Positions 1 through 7,368 of a stretch of DNA of 15,820 nucleotides are shown here, piece by piece. This stretch comes from CAG-492 sp035388585 (GTDB lineage: Bacteria; Bacillota; Clostridia; TANB77; CAG-508), in the NCBI GenBank assembly GCA_035388585.1, contig DAOOQE010000026.1, positions 1 through 15,820 on the forward strand. The letters run 5' to 3'. The stretch's first letter is position 1; each line of letters starts with the position of its first letter. The notes under the pieces are model-generated. The model saw nothing but the letters and a program-made list of their open reading frames with translations, did not search any database and was not told where the DNA came from. A program made the position numbers and the translations under genes.

Positions 1-6
1 TTTTGC

Positions 7-44
7 AAAAAAATTGATTAAGGTGATTAACCACCCCAATCAAT
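7..44 (-). terminator. Rho-independent terminator-like hairpin
   Basis: On the minus strand, two stem segments (ATTGATT with AATCAAT, and GGTG with CACC, separated by a 2-nt internal mismatch) form a hairpin with a 6-nt loop. A run of seven T follows it directly. It is the second of two hairpins beyond the phospholipase pseudogene in its direction of transcription, so it would act as a back-up terminator for that unit. The gene to the left of the window is not visible. Confidence 0.6.
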
Positions 45-65
45 ATTATAGAACCCTCTTTAAAT

Positions 66-88
66 AAAAAACCATTTACTGGTTTTTT
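66..88. terminator. Bidirectional terminator hairpin
   Basis: A perfect 9-bp stem (AAAAAACCA with TGGTTTTTT) closes a 5-nt loop. T-rich sequence follows on both strands, with the longer tract on the plus strand. It lies 15 bases beyond the stop codon of the minus-strand phospholipase pseudogene. It could also end a plus-strand gene arriving from the left. Confidence 0.7.
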
Positions 89-102
89 ATTTTTTTTCAT
101 TT

Positions 103-988
103 TTAATAGAACAAATCATTTAATTTGCCTTTGTTGTTTTTTATAAATTTTTTTACTGCTTCATAACCAATATTATACATGTAATTTATTCTTTTATAAT
201 CTAATAATCCTATATTTTTTGATTTTATTTTTATTATATAGTCATTTCCATAAAGTTCATAATTAGACAATTCATTATTTAATATTTTTATGGAGCTTCC
301 AATAACATTAAAAATATTATTTTCATACTGTTTTAAATATTCTTTTTCTTCAGAAAAAATAACACAGATAACTTTATCTACTCCAATTTTTTTTAATTCT
401 TTCCATGGAATACTTTCTCTAACTCCTCCATCAATTAATTTCACATTATTATAATTGCATGGTGAAAAAACGCCTGGATATGAACAGCTCGCGCGAATAG
501 CTTTTCCAGCATTAATATTATCTATATATTTAATATTATCAGAGAATTCTCTGCAATTTTTTGGTACTTTAACAGAAGAGAAAATATATATTTCTCCTAT
601 TTGTATATTTATGCTTGGTATTACTATTTTCTTTTTTACTTCATTAATATTATAAATATTTTTTTCTCAGAATATTTATTAATTATTTTTTCAATATTTT
701 TCCGCTATTTAATCCATCTATTATTATTTTTCTCTTAAATATAATTCCATAGATTAAATCTATAATTTTTTTAAATTCGATATATTTGATTTTTTAAATA
801 TTCTTTTCAAATATTTCTTTTATCTCATTAAAATTATAACCTATTGAATATAAAACCGAGACTATACTTCCAGAATATGTCCCTGATAGATATTCAAATT
901 TTATTTTTTCCTCTTCAAAAGATTTTATTACTCCTATATGCGCTGCCCCTTTTATTCCTCCACCTGAAAAACAAATTTCAATACTCAA
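103..988 (-). pseudogene. Decayed patatin-like phospholipase
   Basis: Joining three frames gives a protein of about 295 residues of the bacterial patatin (RssA-like) acyl-hydrolase family. The first part (794-988, TTG start behind AAGGGTGAT) carries the oxyanion-hole glycines in SGGGIKG. The last part (about 103-660) carries the conserved block INAGKAIRASCSYPGVFSP and the DGG of the catalytic aspartate. Three lesions separate them: an in-frame TAA at 794-796, and single-base losses in A-runs (minus strand) at about 686-691 and 659-665. The nucleophile is also gone: the family GTSxG reads GTYSG here, so Tyr occupies the Ser position. Frameshifts in homopolymers could be sequencing errors, but the nonsense codon and the active-site change argue for real decay. 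A TATAAT at 1008-1013 could be an old -10 element, but no convincing -35 is seen. Confidence 0.85.
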
Positions 989-1675
989 AATATCACCCTT
1001 TAATACTATTATAAAAATAAAATTTTATTCTTTAAATATATTAAACTATATTTGTATTTTATTTATTCTTTATTATATAAATATAATCGCAATTATGCAG
1101 AAAATAGGCGGAAGATATTAGTAAATATTAAAATTTTCTAATATTTCTTTTAAAACAACAAAAAGACTAAAATAATAAATAGATAAAGTTCATTTTTTTT
1201 TACATCTAATCTACATTATTTAGTCCGTTTTTTGCTACATTTTACTTACATTAATTTTATTTAAAATTCAATAAAGTATTGTTATAAGAATATTTCTTAA
1301 TTAATTTTGATTTAATTAAATTTAAATTATAGATATATCTTACTAATACTATTTAATTTTATTTCTTTTTTGTTGATATAAATATTGTATCATAGGATTA
1401 TTATTTTGTCTATACCTATTTTCGCTTTTCCGCTATAGCGTAAGACTTTTTGGAATTACAATAAATATTTTTAATCATTTTCTATTCATATTTAAGATTT
1501 TATTATCATTTTATTAAATTTAATATTTATTTATTTGTTAATTTATTTTCTGTTAATATTTATTAAATATTTAAACCTAATAAATTTAAATACTAATTAC
1601 TTTATTAAATATAAGTTAAATTCAGGTTACTTATAATTTATATATATTTTCTCCTATATTTATAAACTATATATT
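989..1675. other. Long AT-rich gap without recognisable gene
   Basis: No coding frame, RNA gene or mobile element can be supported here. The stretch is nearly all A and T, with stops in every frame. Two small structures stand out: an imperfect inverted repeat at about 1160-1176 and 1215-1225 ending in T6, and a 10-bp palindrome CGCTATAGCG at 1431-1440. It may be degraded sequence left beside the dead phospholipase gene, but nothing in it proves that. Confidence 0.5.
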
Positions 1676-1703
1676 AAAAAAAAAGAATATATAAAATATT
1701 CTT
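1676..1703 (-). terminator. Terminator after the serine tRNA genes
   Basis: On the minus strand AAGAATAT pairs with ATATTCTT across a 5-nt loop and is followed at once by a run of T (1676-1682). It sits 12 bases beyond the 3' CCA of the tRNA-Ser(GCU) gene, as expected for the end of the tRNA transcription unit. Confidence 0.8.
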
Positions 1704-1715
1704 CCATAATCATTT

Positions 1716-1806
1716 TGGCGGAGAATGAGGGATTTGAACCCTCGCGGCCCTTACGAACCCTAACAGTTTAGCAAACTGTCCCCTTCAACCACTTGGGTAA
1801 TTCTCC
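1716..1806 (-). tRNA. tRNA-Ser (anticodon GCU)
   Basis: This is a 91-nt gene on the minus strand. The 7-bp acceptor stem GGAGAAT/ATTCTCC is followed by discriminator G and an encoded CCA. The anticodon stem ACAGT/ACTGT closes the loop TTGCTAA, giving GCU, which reads AGU and AGC. A long variable arm and the T-loop GGTTCAAATCC support a class II serine tRNA. It is the downstream member of a pair. No good promoter is seen directly in front of it, because the only TATAAT is just 4-9 bases from the mature 5' end. It is therefore probably processed from a transcript shared with tRNA-Ser(UGA). Confidence 0.96.
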
Positions 1807-1822
1807 AAAATTATATAAAATT

Positions 1823-1867
1823 AAAGCTAGATAATAAATATCTTATTTATATTTAACATCTAGCTTT
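1823..1867 (-). terminator. Stem-loop between the two tRNA-Ser genes
   Basis: The arms AAAGCTAGAT (1823-1832) and ATCTAGCTTT (1858-1867) are perfectly complementary over 10 bp, and the interior can form a further AT stem (ATAAATA with TATTTAT). On the minus strand it is followed by TTTAATTTT, a mediocre U-tract. It could be a partial terminator or a spacer stem guiding cleavage of a two-tRNA precursor. The lack of a separate promoter for the downstream tRNA favours read-through. Confidence 0.5.
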
Positions 1868-1877
1868 ATTATTACAT

Positions 1878-1969
<92 letters not shown>

Positions 1970-1990
1970 GTAAATCGATGCAACATATAT

Positions 1991-2020
1991 ATCTTAGCAC
2001 ATTACATGTTAATTTGTCAA
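1991..2020 (-). promoter_or_regulatory. Sigma-A type promoter of the tRNA-Ser pair
   Basis: On the minus strand, TTGACA (2015-2020) is separated by 18 bases from TAAGAT (1991-1996). Transcription would start near 1984, about 15 bases before the mature tRNA-Ser(UGA) 5' end at 1969. The perfect -35 box and the short leader fit a strong stable-RNA promoter. Confidence 0.8.
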
Positions 2021-2143
2021 TAGGAAAATTTAATAATATTTGTTTTTACGAAATAACTGTTTTTACCAAATAGAAGTTTCTTTTTCAATTCTTCATTTAT
2101 TAATCAGGCTATGTTAATAAATTTATCTAATTATAAAATATAT

Positions 2144-2181
2144 CCCACTTTTTATTAAACAAAACTGTCTAAAAAAATGGG
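2144..2181 (-). terminator. Probable terminator after parB
   Basis: On the minus strand, CCCATTTTTT pairs with AAAAAGTGGG (10 bp with one G-T pair) around a loop of about 17 nt, 17 bases beyond the parB stop codon. The following tract (ATATATTTTAT) is T-rich but broken, so efficiency is uncertain. It separates the par genes from the tRNA unit. Confidence 0.55.
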
Positions 2182-2198
2182 ATTATTGTTAGTAATTC

Positions 2199-3074
2199 TT
2201 ATTTTTGTCCAATTATATCTAGAATCCTTTCCAAATCTTCATTTGAAGTATACTGAATAATTATTTTTCCGCTTCTTTTACCTGCATCCAATTTTACTTT
2301 TGTTCCAAAAAAACCTTGAAAAGAGTTTTCTATATCTTTAAAAATAGCATCATATTTTTTTTCTACTTTTTGAGTTTTCTTTTTATTTTTAACTTTTCTT
2401 TCGATATCTCTAACAGTTTCACCTTTTTCTATTATTTGAATAGCTGCTTCATACTGTTTGTCCTTATCTTCAAAACACATTAAAGATCTACAATGTCCTT
2501 CTGTTAGTTTCCCTTGTAAAGTTAAATCTATAACTCTTTCGTCCAAATTAAGTAATCTTACAGTATTTGCCAGAGCGCTTCTACTTATTCCAATTGTCTC
2601 AGAAAGTTGTTGCTGAGTCATACCATATTCATCCATAAGTTCTCTAAAGCTTCTAGCTTTTTCAATAGGATTTAAGTCTTCTCTTTGAATATTCTCAATC
2701 AAAGCTATTTCTTTATTTTTTTTCTCTTCATCCTGTCTTACAATGCATGGGATTTCTGTTAGACCAGCTTTCTTTGATGCTCTCCATCTTCTTTCTCCCG
2801 CAACTATTTCGTAATAATTATCTTTTTTAGTAACTATTATTGGTTGAATAATTCCATATCTTTTAATTGATTCTGATAATTCCACGATGCTTTCATTATT
2901 AAAAACTCTTCTAGGCTGATTTTTATTAGGTTCAATTTCTATTACTTTTATTTTTTGTACTAATTCTTCCCCATCTTTTAGCTCTCTTTTTATTTGTTCT
3001 ATTTCTTCATCATCTATAGAAGTATCTCCAAACAATGCATCTAGTCCTTTTCCTAATCCTGTCATTTTTGCCAT
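2199..3074 (-). CDS. parB: Chromosome partitioning protein ParB (Spo0J-like)
   Basis: This is a 291-residue centromere-binding protein, a CTP-dependent sliding clamp that loads at parS sites near the origin and works with ParA in segregation. The N-terminus has the typical GLGKGLDALFG start. The ParB/Srx nucleotide-binding domain spans about residues 40-130, with the CTP-binding GERRWRA at 93-99 and ENIQREDLNPIEKA at 127-140. The helix-turn-helix (about 153-175) and LTEGH region (190-194) recognise parS. A lysine-rich linker and a C-terminal dimerisation domain complete it. The ATG at 3074 is preceded by AAGGAAG at 8 bases. It follows parA by 136 bases, and the order and spacing suggest joint transcription. 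No parS site was found in this window. Confidence 0.96.
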   Translation of the reverse strand: MAKMTGLGKGLDALFGDTSIDDEEIEQIKRELKDGEELVQKIKVIEIEPNKNQPRRVFNNESIVELSESIKRYGIIQPIIVTKKDNYYEIVAGERRWRASKKAGLTEIPCIVRQDEEKKNKEIALIENIQREDLNPIEKARSFRELMDEYGMTQQQLSETIGISRSALANTVRLLNLDERVIDLTLQGKLTEGHCRSLMCFEDKDKQYEAAIQIIEKGETVRDIERKVKNKKKTQKVEKKYDAIFKDIENSFQGFFGTKVKLDAGKRSGKIIIQYTSNEDLERILDIIGQK

Positions 3075-3136
3075 ATTTATATCTTCCTTTCTTCTGTATA
3101 TTATTTAGTAAAATTGTTTAAATAGTTTTTTATATC

Positions 3137-3183
3137 TATAAAAAAATTTTAATTAATCAATTTTAAGGATCTATTTTTTTATA
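3137..3183. repeat. Inverted repeat in the parA-parB gap
   Basis: An 11-bp perfect inverted repeat (TATAAAAAAAT at 3137-3147 and its complement at 3173-3183) lies between the parA stop and parB start. In the mRNA it could form a weak AU-only stem and might tune parB level relative to parA. Such repeats arise easily in sequence this AT-rich, so no function is claimed. Confidence 0.35.
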
Positions 3184-3210
3184 AAAGTTAATTAGATTTT
3201 ATATAGTTGT

Positions 3211-3990
3211 TTAGATTTTACTAGGAATAAATTCATTTATTTTAATAAATTCCTTTACAAATTTCTCATAACATCTTGATCCTTTAGAACGTGTATCATA
3301 CATACAAATTGGCATTCCGTAACTTGGCGCCTCACTTAATTTTACATTTCTTGGAATGACTGTTTTATATACTTTATTTTCAAAATATTTTTTTACTTCT
3401 TTAACAACTTGATTAGATAAATTTGTTCTTGCATCGTACATTGTAAGTAATGCACCTTCTACCAACAACTCCTTATTTAAATGTTTTTTAACTAAATTAA
3501 TCGTATTAATTAATTGTCCTAAACCTTCTAAAGCATAATATTCACATTGTACAGGTATTAATACTGAATCTGATGCAGTAAAGGCATTTAATGTTATTAT
3601 TCCTAAAGATGGAGGACAATCAATAATTACATAATCATATTTTTCTCTTATTATGTCAATTTTATTTTTTAATCTTTTTTCTCTTCCTTTTACTGCTACT
3701 AATTGTACTTCAGCACCTGCAAGATTAATATTAGATGGACATAAATCTAAATTATCCATAACAGTTTTTTGAACTGTATTTTCTATTTCAACCTCATCTA
3801 CTAAAACATCATATACAGACATTTGTACAGATTTATCTACGCCTACGCCACTTGTCGCATTTCCTTGAGGATCTGCATCTATTAATAATACTTTTTTGCC
3901 TTTTTTAGCAAGTATTGCACTTAAATTTACTGCTGTAGTAGTCTTTCCTACTCCACCTTTTTGATTAGCTATTGATATTACTTTTCCCAC
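3211..3990 (-). CDS. parA: Chromosome partitioning ATPase ParA (Soj)
   Basis: This is a deviant-Walker ATPase that binds DNA non-specifically as an ATP dimer, is stimulated by ParB, and in Firmicutes (as Soj) also controls DnaA. The protein has 259 residues from a GTG start at 3990. The start is chosen because GGAGG lies exactly 8 bases upstream (3999-4003), and because the protein then begins GKVISIANQKGGVGKTTT as the family does. A longer in-frame extension to an upstream start near 4053 would translate through the promoter and the Shine-Dalgarno, and is rejected. The P-loop KGGVGKTT is at about 11-18, the Walker A' region LLIDADPQGN at 35-44, and the Walker B region VIIDCPPSLG is near 120. 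Length is normal for chromosomal Soj. Confidence 0.96.
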   Translation of the reverse strand: MGKVISIANQKGGVGKTTTAVNLSAILAKKGKKVLLIDADPQGNATSGVGVDKSVQMSVYDVLVDEVEIENTVQKTVMDNLDLCPSNINLAGAEVQLVAVKGREKRLKNKIDIIREKYDYVIIDCPPSLGIITLNAFTASDSVLIPVQCEYYALEGLGQLINTINLVKKHLNKELLVEGALLTMYDARTNLSNQVVKEVKKYFENKVYKTVIPRNVKLSEAPSYGMPICMYDTRSKGSRCYEKFVKEFIKINEFIPSKI

Positions 3991-4016
3991 TTCTAATACC
4001 TCCATTTCATTAACAT

Positions 4017-4049
4017 TTATATGATATAAAATTATATGATATATGTCAA
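4017..4049 (-). promoter_or_regulatory. parA promoter containing an 11-bp direct repeat
   Basis: On the minus strand, TTGACA (4044-4049) is 17 bases from TATCAT (4021-4026). Transcription would begin about 4014, giving a leader of about 24 nt that contains the parA Shine-Dalgarno. An 11-bp perfect direct repeat (4017-4027 and 4032-4042, 15-bp period) covers the -10 box and much of the spacer, so it could be an operator. No other parA promoter was seen. Confidence 0.65.
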
Positions 4050-4232
4050 TCAATTTAGCAAATAATTTTTATTTATAATTAAATTAAACTATTGCTTTTA
4101 ATCATCAATTATTTAATACAGCCTACGTTATATTTACCAAATTAAAGTCATATTTGCACATAGCTTTTATAATATAATAAAACATTTATTTAGTAATAAA
4201 TTTATTTTTAAGAAATTATATTTTTAATAAAG

Positions 4233-4259
4233 AAAAGAACCTATATAATAGGTTCTTTT
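4233..4259 (-). terminator. Terminator overlapping the end of rsmG
   Basis: A perfect 12-bp stem (AAAAGAACCTAT with ATAGGTTCTTTT) closes a 3-nt loop. On the minus strand the stem ends in TTTT, followed by C and TTTATT. The rsmG stop codon TAG (4241-4243) lies inside the downstream arm, so the hairpin also encodes the last residues of RsmG. It ends the mnmG-rsmG unit before parA. Confidence 0.88.
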
Positions 4260-4963
4260 GAAGGCGTGCCAGCTTTTCTAGGATACTTGTTTGGGGTTTC
4301 TTTAATTTTTTTTATGATAATAATATTTCTTTTAATATCTGAATTTGGTAATTCAAATTTTTCTATTTCAAATATTTCACCACCTAGTGTTTGAAGTGCT
4401 TTCTTAGAAGCAGTTAATTCTTCTTCTATATTAGATCCTTTCATAGAAATACAAATCCCACCTAATTTACAAAATGGTAACATATATTCTAACAAAACAT
4501 TTAATGGTGCTACAGCCCTGGAAACAACAACATCATAATTTTCTCTATAATATTTATTTTGAGATAATTCTTCTGCTCTTCCATGGACTGCATCTATTTT
4601 TTCTAAATCTAAATCTGAAATAACCTGATTTAAAAAATTTATTCTTTTGTTAAGTGAATCAGCTAAAGTAACATATATATCTTTTCTAATTATTTTTTGA
4701 GGTATTCCTGGAAATCCAGCCCCTGTGCCAATATCTAGTATTTTAGAATTATTTTTTATATACTTATTTATTGTAATTGAATCAATAAAATGTTTTAAAA
4801 TGATTTCATTTGGATCTGTAATTGCTGTTAAATTAATTTTCTCATTCCACTCTATTAATAGATTCATATAATCATAAAATTTTTCAAACTGTTCATTATC
4901 AGTATCGATTTTTAATGATTCAGCATATTGTTTAAATTTTTCTATAAATTCTTTTTTATCCAT
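4241..4963 (-). CDS. rsmG: 16S rRNA m7G527 methyltransferase RsmG
   Basis: RsmG (formerly GidB) methylates N7 of the guanine equivalent to E. coli G527 in 16S rRNA, using S-adenosylmethionine. This copy has 240 residues, normal for the family. It shows the N-terminal block WNEKINLTAITDPNEIILKHFIDS (about 39-62), the S-adenosylmethionine-binding motif ILDIGTGAGFPG at 75-86, and VSRAVAPLNVLLEYM in the core. It ends with a typical basic tail including PNKYPRKAGTPSKEPI. Its ATG shares one base with the mnmG stop (TAATG), and the only Shine-Dalgarno is a weak GGTGG, so translation is probably coupled to mnmG. Confidence 0.97.
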   Translation of the reverse strand: MDKKEFIEKFKQYAESLKIDTDNEQFEKFYDYMNLLIEWNEKINLTAITDPNEIILKHFIDSITINKYIKNNSKILDIGTGAGFPGIPQKIIRKDIYVTLADSLNKRINFLNQVISDLDLEKIDAVHGRAEELSQNKYYRENYDVVVSRAVAPLNVLLEYMLPFCKLGGICISMKGSNIEEELTASKKALQTLGGEIFEIEKFELPNSDIKRNIIIIKKIKETPNKYPRKAGTPSKEPII

Positions 4964-6954
4964 TACTTACCACCTATACTATTTTTTCTTTTTTCTTGTT
5001 CTATGTATATCAACAAAACAGATATATCTGCAGGTGAAACCCCTGATATTCTTGAGGCTTGGCCAATTGATATAGGTTTTATTTTATTCAATTTTTGCAT
5101 AGCCTCAATTCTTAGCCCTTTAATTTTACTATAATCCATTTCACAAGACAATGCCTTTTCTTCAAGTTTTTTAAATTTTTCTACTTGTGATTCTTGTAAT
5201 TTTATGTACCCTTCATATTTAACTTTAATATCAACCTCTTCGGCCTCTTGCTTAGAAAGGTTAGGCATTTCAGAATCAATTTCATTTAATTTTGAATAAT
5301 TAATTTCATTTCTTTTCAACAAATCAATTAATTTTATTCCTGATGATATGGTTGAAGACCCTTCCCTTTCTAAGAAATTATTTACATCAGCTGTAGGTTT
5401 AATAGTTTTTTTCTTCATTCTTTCAATTTCTTTTTCTATATTAAATTTTTTATTTTTAAAATTTTCATATCTTTCATCAGATATTAATCCTGATTTATAA
5501 CCAATTTCCGTTAATCTTAAATCAGCATTATCTTGTCTTAGTAATAATCTATATTCTGCTCTAGAAGTCATCATTCTGTATGGTTCATTTGTTCCTTTTG
5601 TTACAATATCATCAATTAAAACTCCTATATAAGCTTGAGATCTATCTAATATAACAGGTACTTTACCTTTCAGCTTTAAGGCTGCATTCATACCTGCAAT
5701 AAGTCCTTGTGCTGCAGCTTCCTCGTATCCTGATGTTCCATTTATTTGTCCTGCAAAAAACAAATTCTCAATTTTTTTATATTCTAATGATAATTTTAAT
5801 TCAGATGGATCAATACAATCATATTCAATAGCATATGCTGGTCTTGTAAATTCAGCATTTTCCAATCCTGGTAAAGTTCTATACATTGCTATTTGAACTT
5901 CTTCTGGAAGAGAAGAACTCATTCCTTGTATATACATTTCATCAGTGTCCCTCCCCATTGGTTCTACAAAAACTTGATGTCTTTCCTTATCACTAAATCT
6001 AACAACTTTATCTTCAATTGATGGGCAATATCTAGGCCCTGTTCCTTCAATTTTTCCTGAATAAAGTGGTGAAAAATGTAAATTATCTTTTATTATTTGA
6101 TGTGTATTTGAATTAGTATATGTTAAATAACATGGTAATTGTTCAATTTCATTGTCTAATTCATCTTCAAAAGAAAAAGGAATTAAATTTGAATCACCAT
6201 CTTGCTTCTCCATCTTACTAAAATCTATACTATTTTTATTTATTCTAGCTGGAGTTCCTGTCTTAAATCTTATTAAATCTATACCTAATTTATTTAATGA
6301 TTCTGATAATTTATTTGATGCAAAAACTCCATCCGGACCACTTTCAAAATTAACAGAACCTATGTGTATTTTTCCTTTTAAATAAGTTCCTGTTGCTACA
6401 ATTACTGAGTCAACATCATATATTGCTCCAATATTTGTCTCTATAGATTTAACTTTTCTAATAACTTTTTTATTTTCAAGCTCTTTTAAATTACATATGT
6501 CTTCTACATTTTCATTTTCTATCTGTTTTTCTAGTGTTGCACTATCAATTTCTATTTCTTCAAGATTTATACTAACAATTTCTGCTTGTTTAATAAATAA
6601 ATTCTCTTGTTTTTCTATTGTGTGTTTCATTTCTGCTTGATATTTTTTTCTATCAGCTTGTGCTCTTAATGAATGAACAGCTGGTCCCTTAGATGTATTT
6701 AACATTCGTATCTGTGTGAATGATTTATCAATATTTTTTCCCATTTCTCCGCCCAATGCATCAATTTCTCTAACCAAATGTCCTTTTGAACTTCCTCCTA
6801 TATGAGGGTTACAAGGCATATTTGCAACTGCTTCTAAACTGATTGAAAACATCAATGTTTTTAATCCCATTCTAGCTGATGCAAGAGCCGCTTCACAACC
6901 AGCATGTCCTGCACCAATGACCGCTACGTCATATTTTCCTGCATAATAACTCAT
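4963..6954 (-). CDS. mnmG: tRNA U34 carboxymethylaminomethyl synthase subunit MnmG (GidA)
   Basis: MnmG is the FAD- and NADH-binding partner of MnmE. Together they add the aminomethyl or carboxymethylaminomethyl group to wobble uridine 34 of several tRNAs. The FAD dinucleotide motif GAGHAG is at 14-19, and CNPHIGGSSKGHLVREIDALGG at about 48-69 is a GidA signature. FAGQINGTSGYEEAAAQG and the motif TNEPYRMMTSRAEYRLLLRQDNADLRLT lie in the second half. The C-terminal helical domain ends with SGVSPADISVLLIYIEQ. At 663 residues it is about 35 longer than usual, owing to an acidic and lysine-rich insertion at about 130-167, ahead of VIVATGTYLKG. The ATG is preceded by AAGGAG at 6 bases. It overlaps rsmG by one base. 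Confidence 0.97.
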   Translation of the reverse strand: MSYYAGKYDVAVIGAGHAGCEAALASARMGLKTLMFSISLEAVANMPCNPHIGGSSKGHLVREIDALGGEMGKNIDKSFTQIRMLNTSKGPAVHSLRAQADRKKYQAEMKHTIEKQENLFIKQAEIVSINLEEIEIDSATLEKQIENENVEDICNLKELENKKVIRKVKSIETNIGAIYDVDSVIVATGTYLKGKIHIGSVNFESGPDGVFASNKLSESLNKLGIDLIRFKTGTPARINKNSIDFSKMEKQDGDSNLIPFSFEDELDNEIEQLPCYLTYTNSNTHQIIKDNLHFSPLYSGKIEGTGPRYCPSIEDKVVRFSDKERHQVFVEPMGRDTDEMYIQGMSSSLPEEVQIAMYRTLPGLENAEFTRPAYAIEYDCIDPSELKLSLEYKKIENLFFAGQINGTSGYEEAAAQGLIAGMNAALKLKGKVPVILDRSQAYIGVLIDDIVTKGTNEPYRMMTSRAEYRLLLRQDNADLRLTEIGYKSGLISDERYENFKNKKFNIEKEIERMKKKTIKPTADVNNFLEREGSSTISSGIKLIDLLKRNEINYSKLNEIDSEMPNLSKQEAEEVDIKVKYEGYIKLQESQVEKFKKLEEKALSCEMDYSKIKGLRIEAMQKLNKIKPISIGQASRISGVSPADISVLLIYIEQEKRKNSIGGK

Positions 6955-7084
6955 TTTTTTCTCCTTATCTTTAATATTTATATTTGTGTTTTTTATGAAA
7001 CAAGAAAAAGTGTTCTCCCTTTTTTTGTTTATTTATTAGTAAATTTTATTAAAAAATTAAATTTTTCTACTAATTTATATATAT

Positions 7085-7368
7085 AATATTACTTTTATAC
7101 TTTTTCAAATTATTATATTTTATATAACAATTATATTTTTTTATAAAATTATTTGAATTCTTAATTAATTAATATTATTTATTATAATAATATTAATTAT
7201 AATAACGTTTTTTATAATAATTTTTTTTATAATAACATTTTCTATAATAATTTTTTTGTTATAATTGTTTTTTAATAATTGATTTTTAATAATTTTTTTT
7301 GTAATAAATTTTTTATAATACTATTTTTTATACTATTATTTATAATATTAATTTTCAAGAAATTGAAT
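7085..7368. repeat. AT-rich gap with about 15-bp degenerate tandem repeats
   Basis: The gap between mnmE and mnmG (6955-7368) carries no gene. From 7199 to about 7329 it consists of imperfect tandem units of the form ATAATAA followed by a T-run. Four consecutive units start exactly 15 bp apart at 7199, 7214, 7229 and 7244. Later units start at 7261, 7274, 7288, 7303 and 7315. The rest is AT-rich with no convincing terminator for mnmE and only weak promoter candidates for mnmG. The repeats look like slippage-derived minisatellite sequence. Confidence 0.6.

Noticed and set aside
455..655. Plus-strand open frame of 66 codons
   Set aside because: It lies opposite the patatin pseudogene, whose minus-strand reading gives conserved family sequence.
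2412..2430. TTTCAC half-site resembling parS inside parB
   Set aside because: The other half (GTGAAA) is missing; it is ordinary coding sequence.
3991..4053. N-terminal extension of parA to an upstream start near 4053
   Set aside because: It would run through the -10 box and the Shine-Dalgarno, and the family protein begins at the GTG at 3990.
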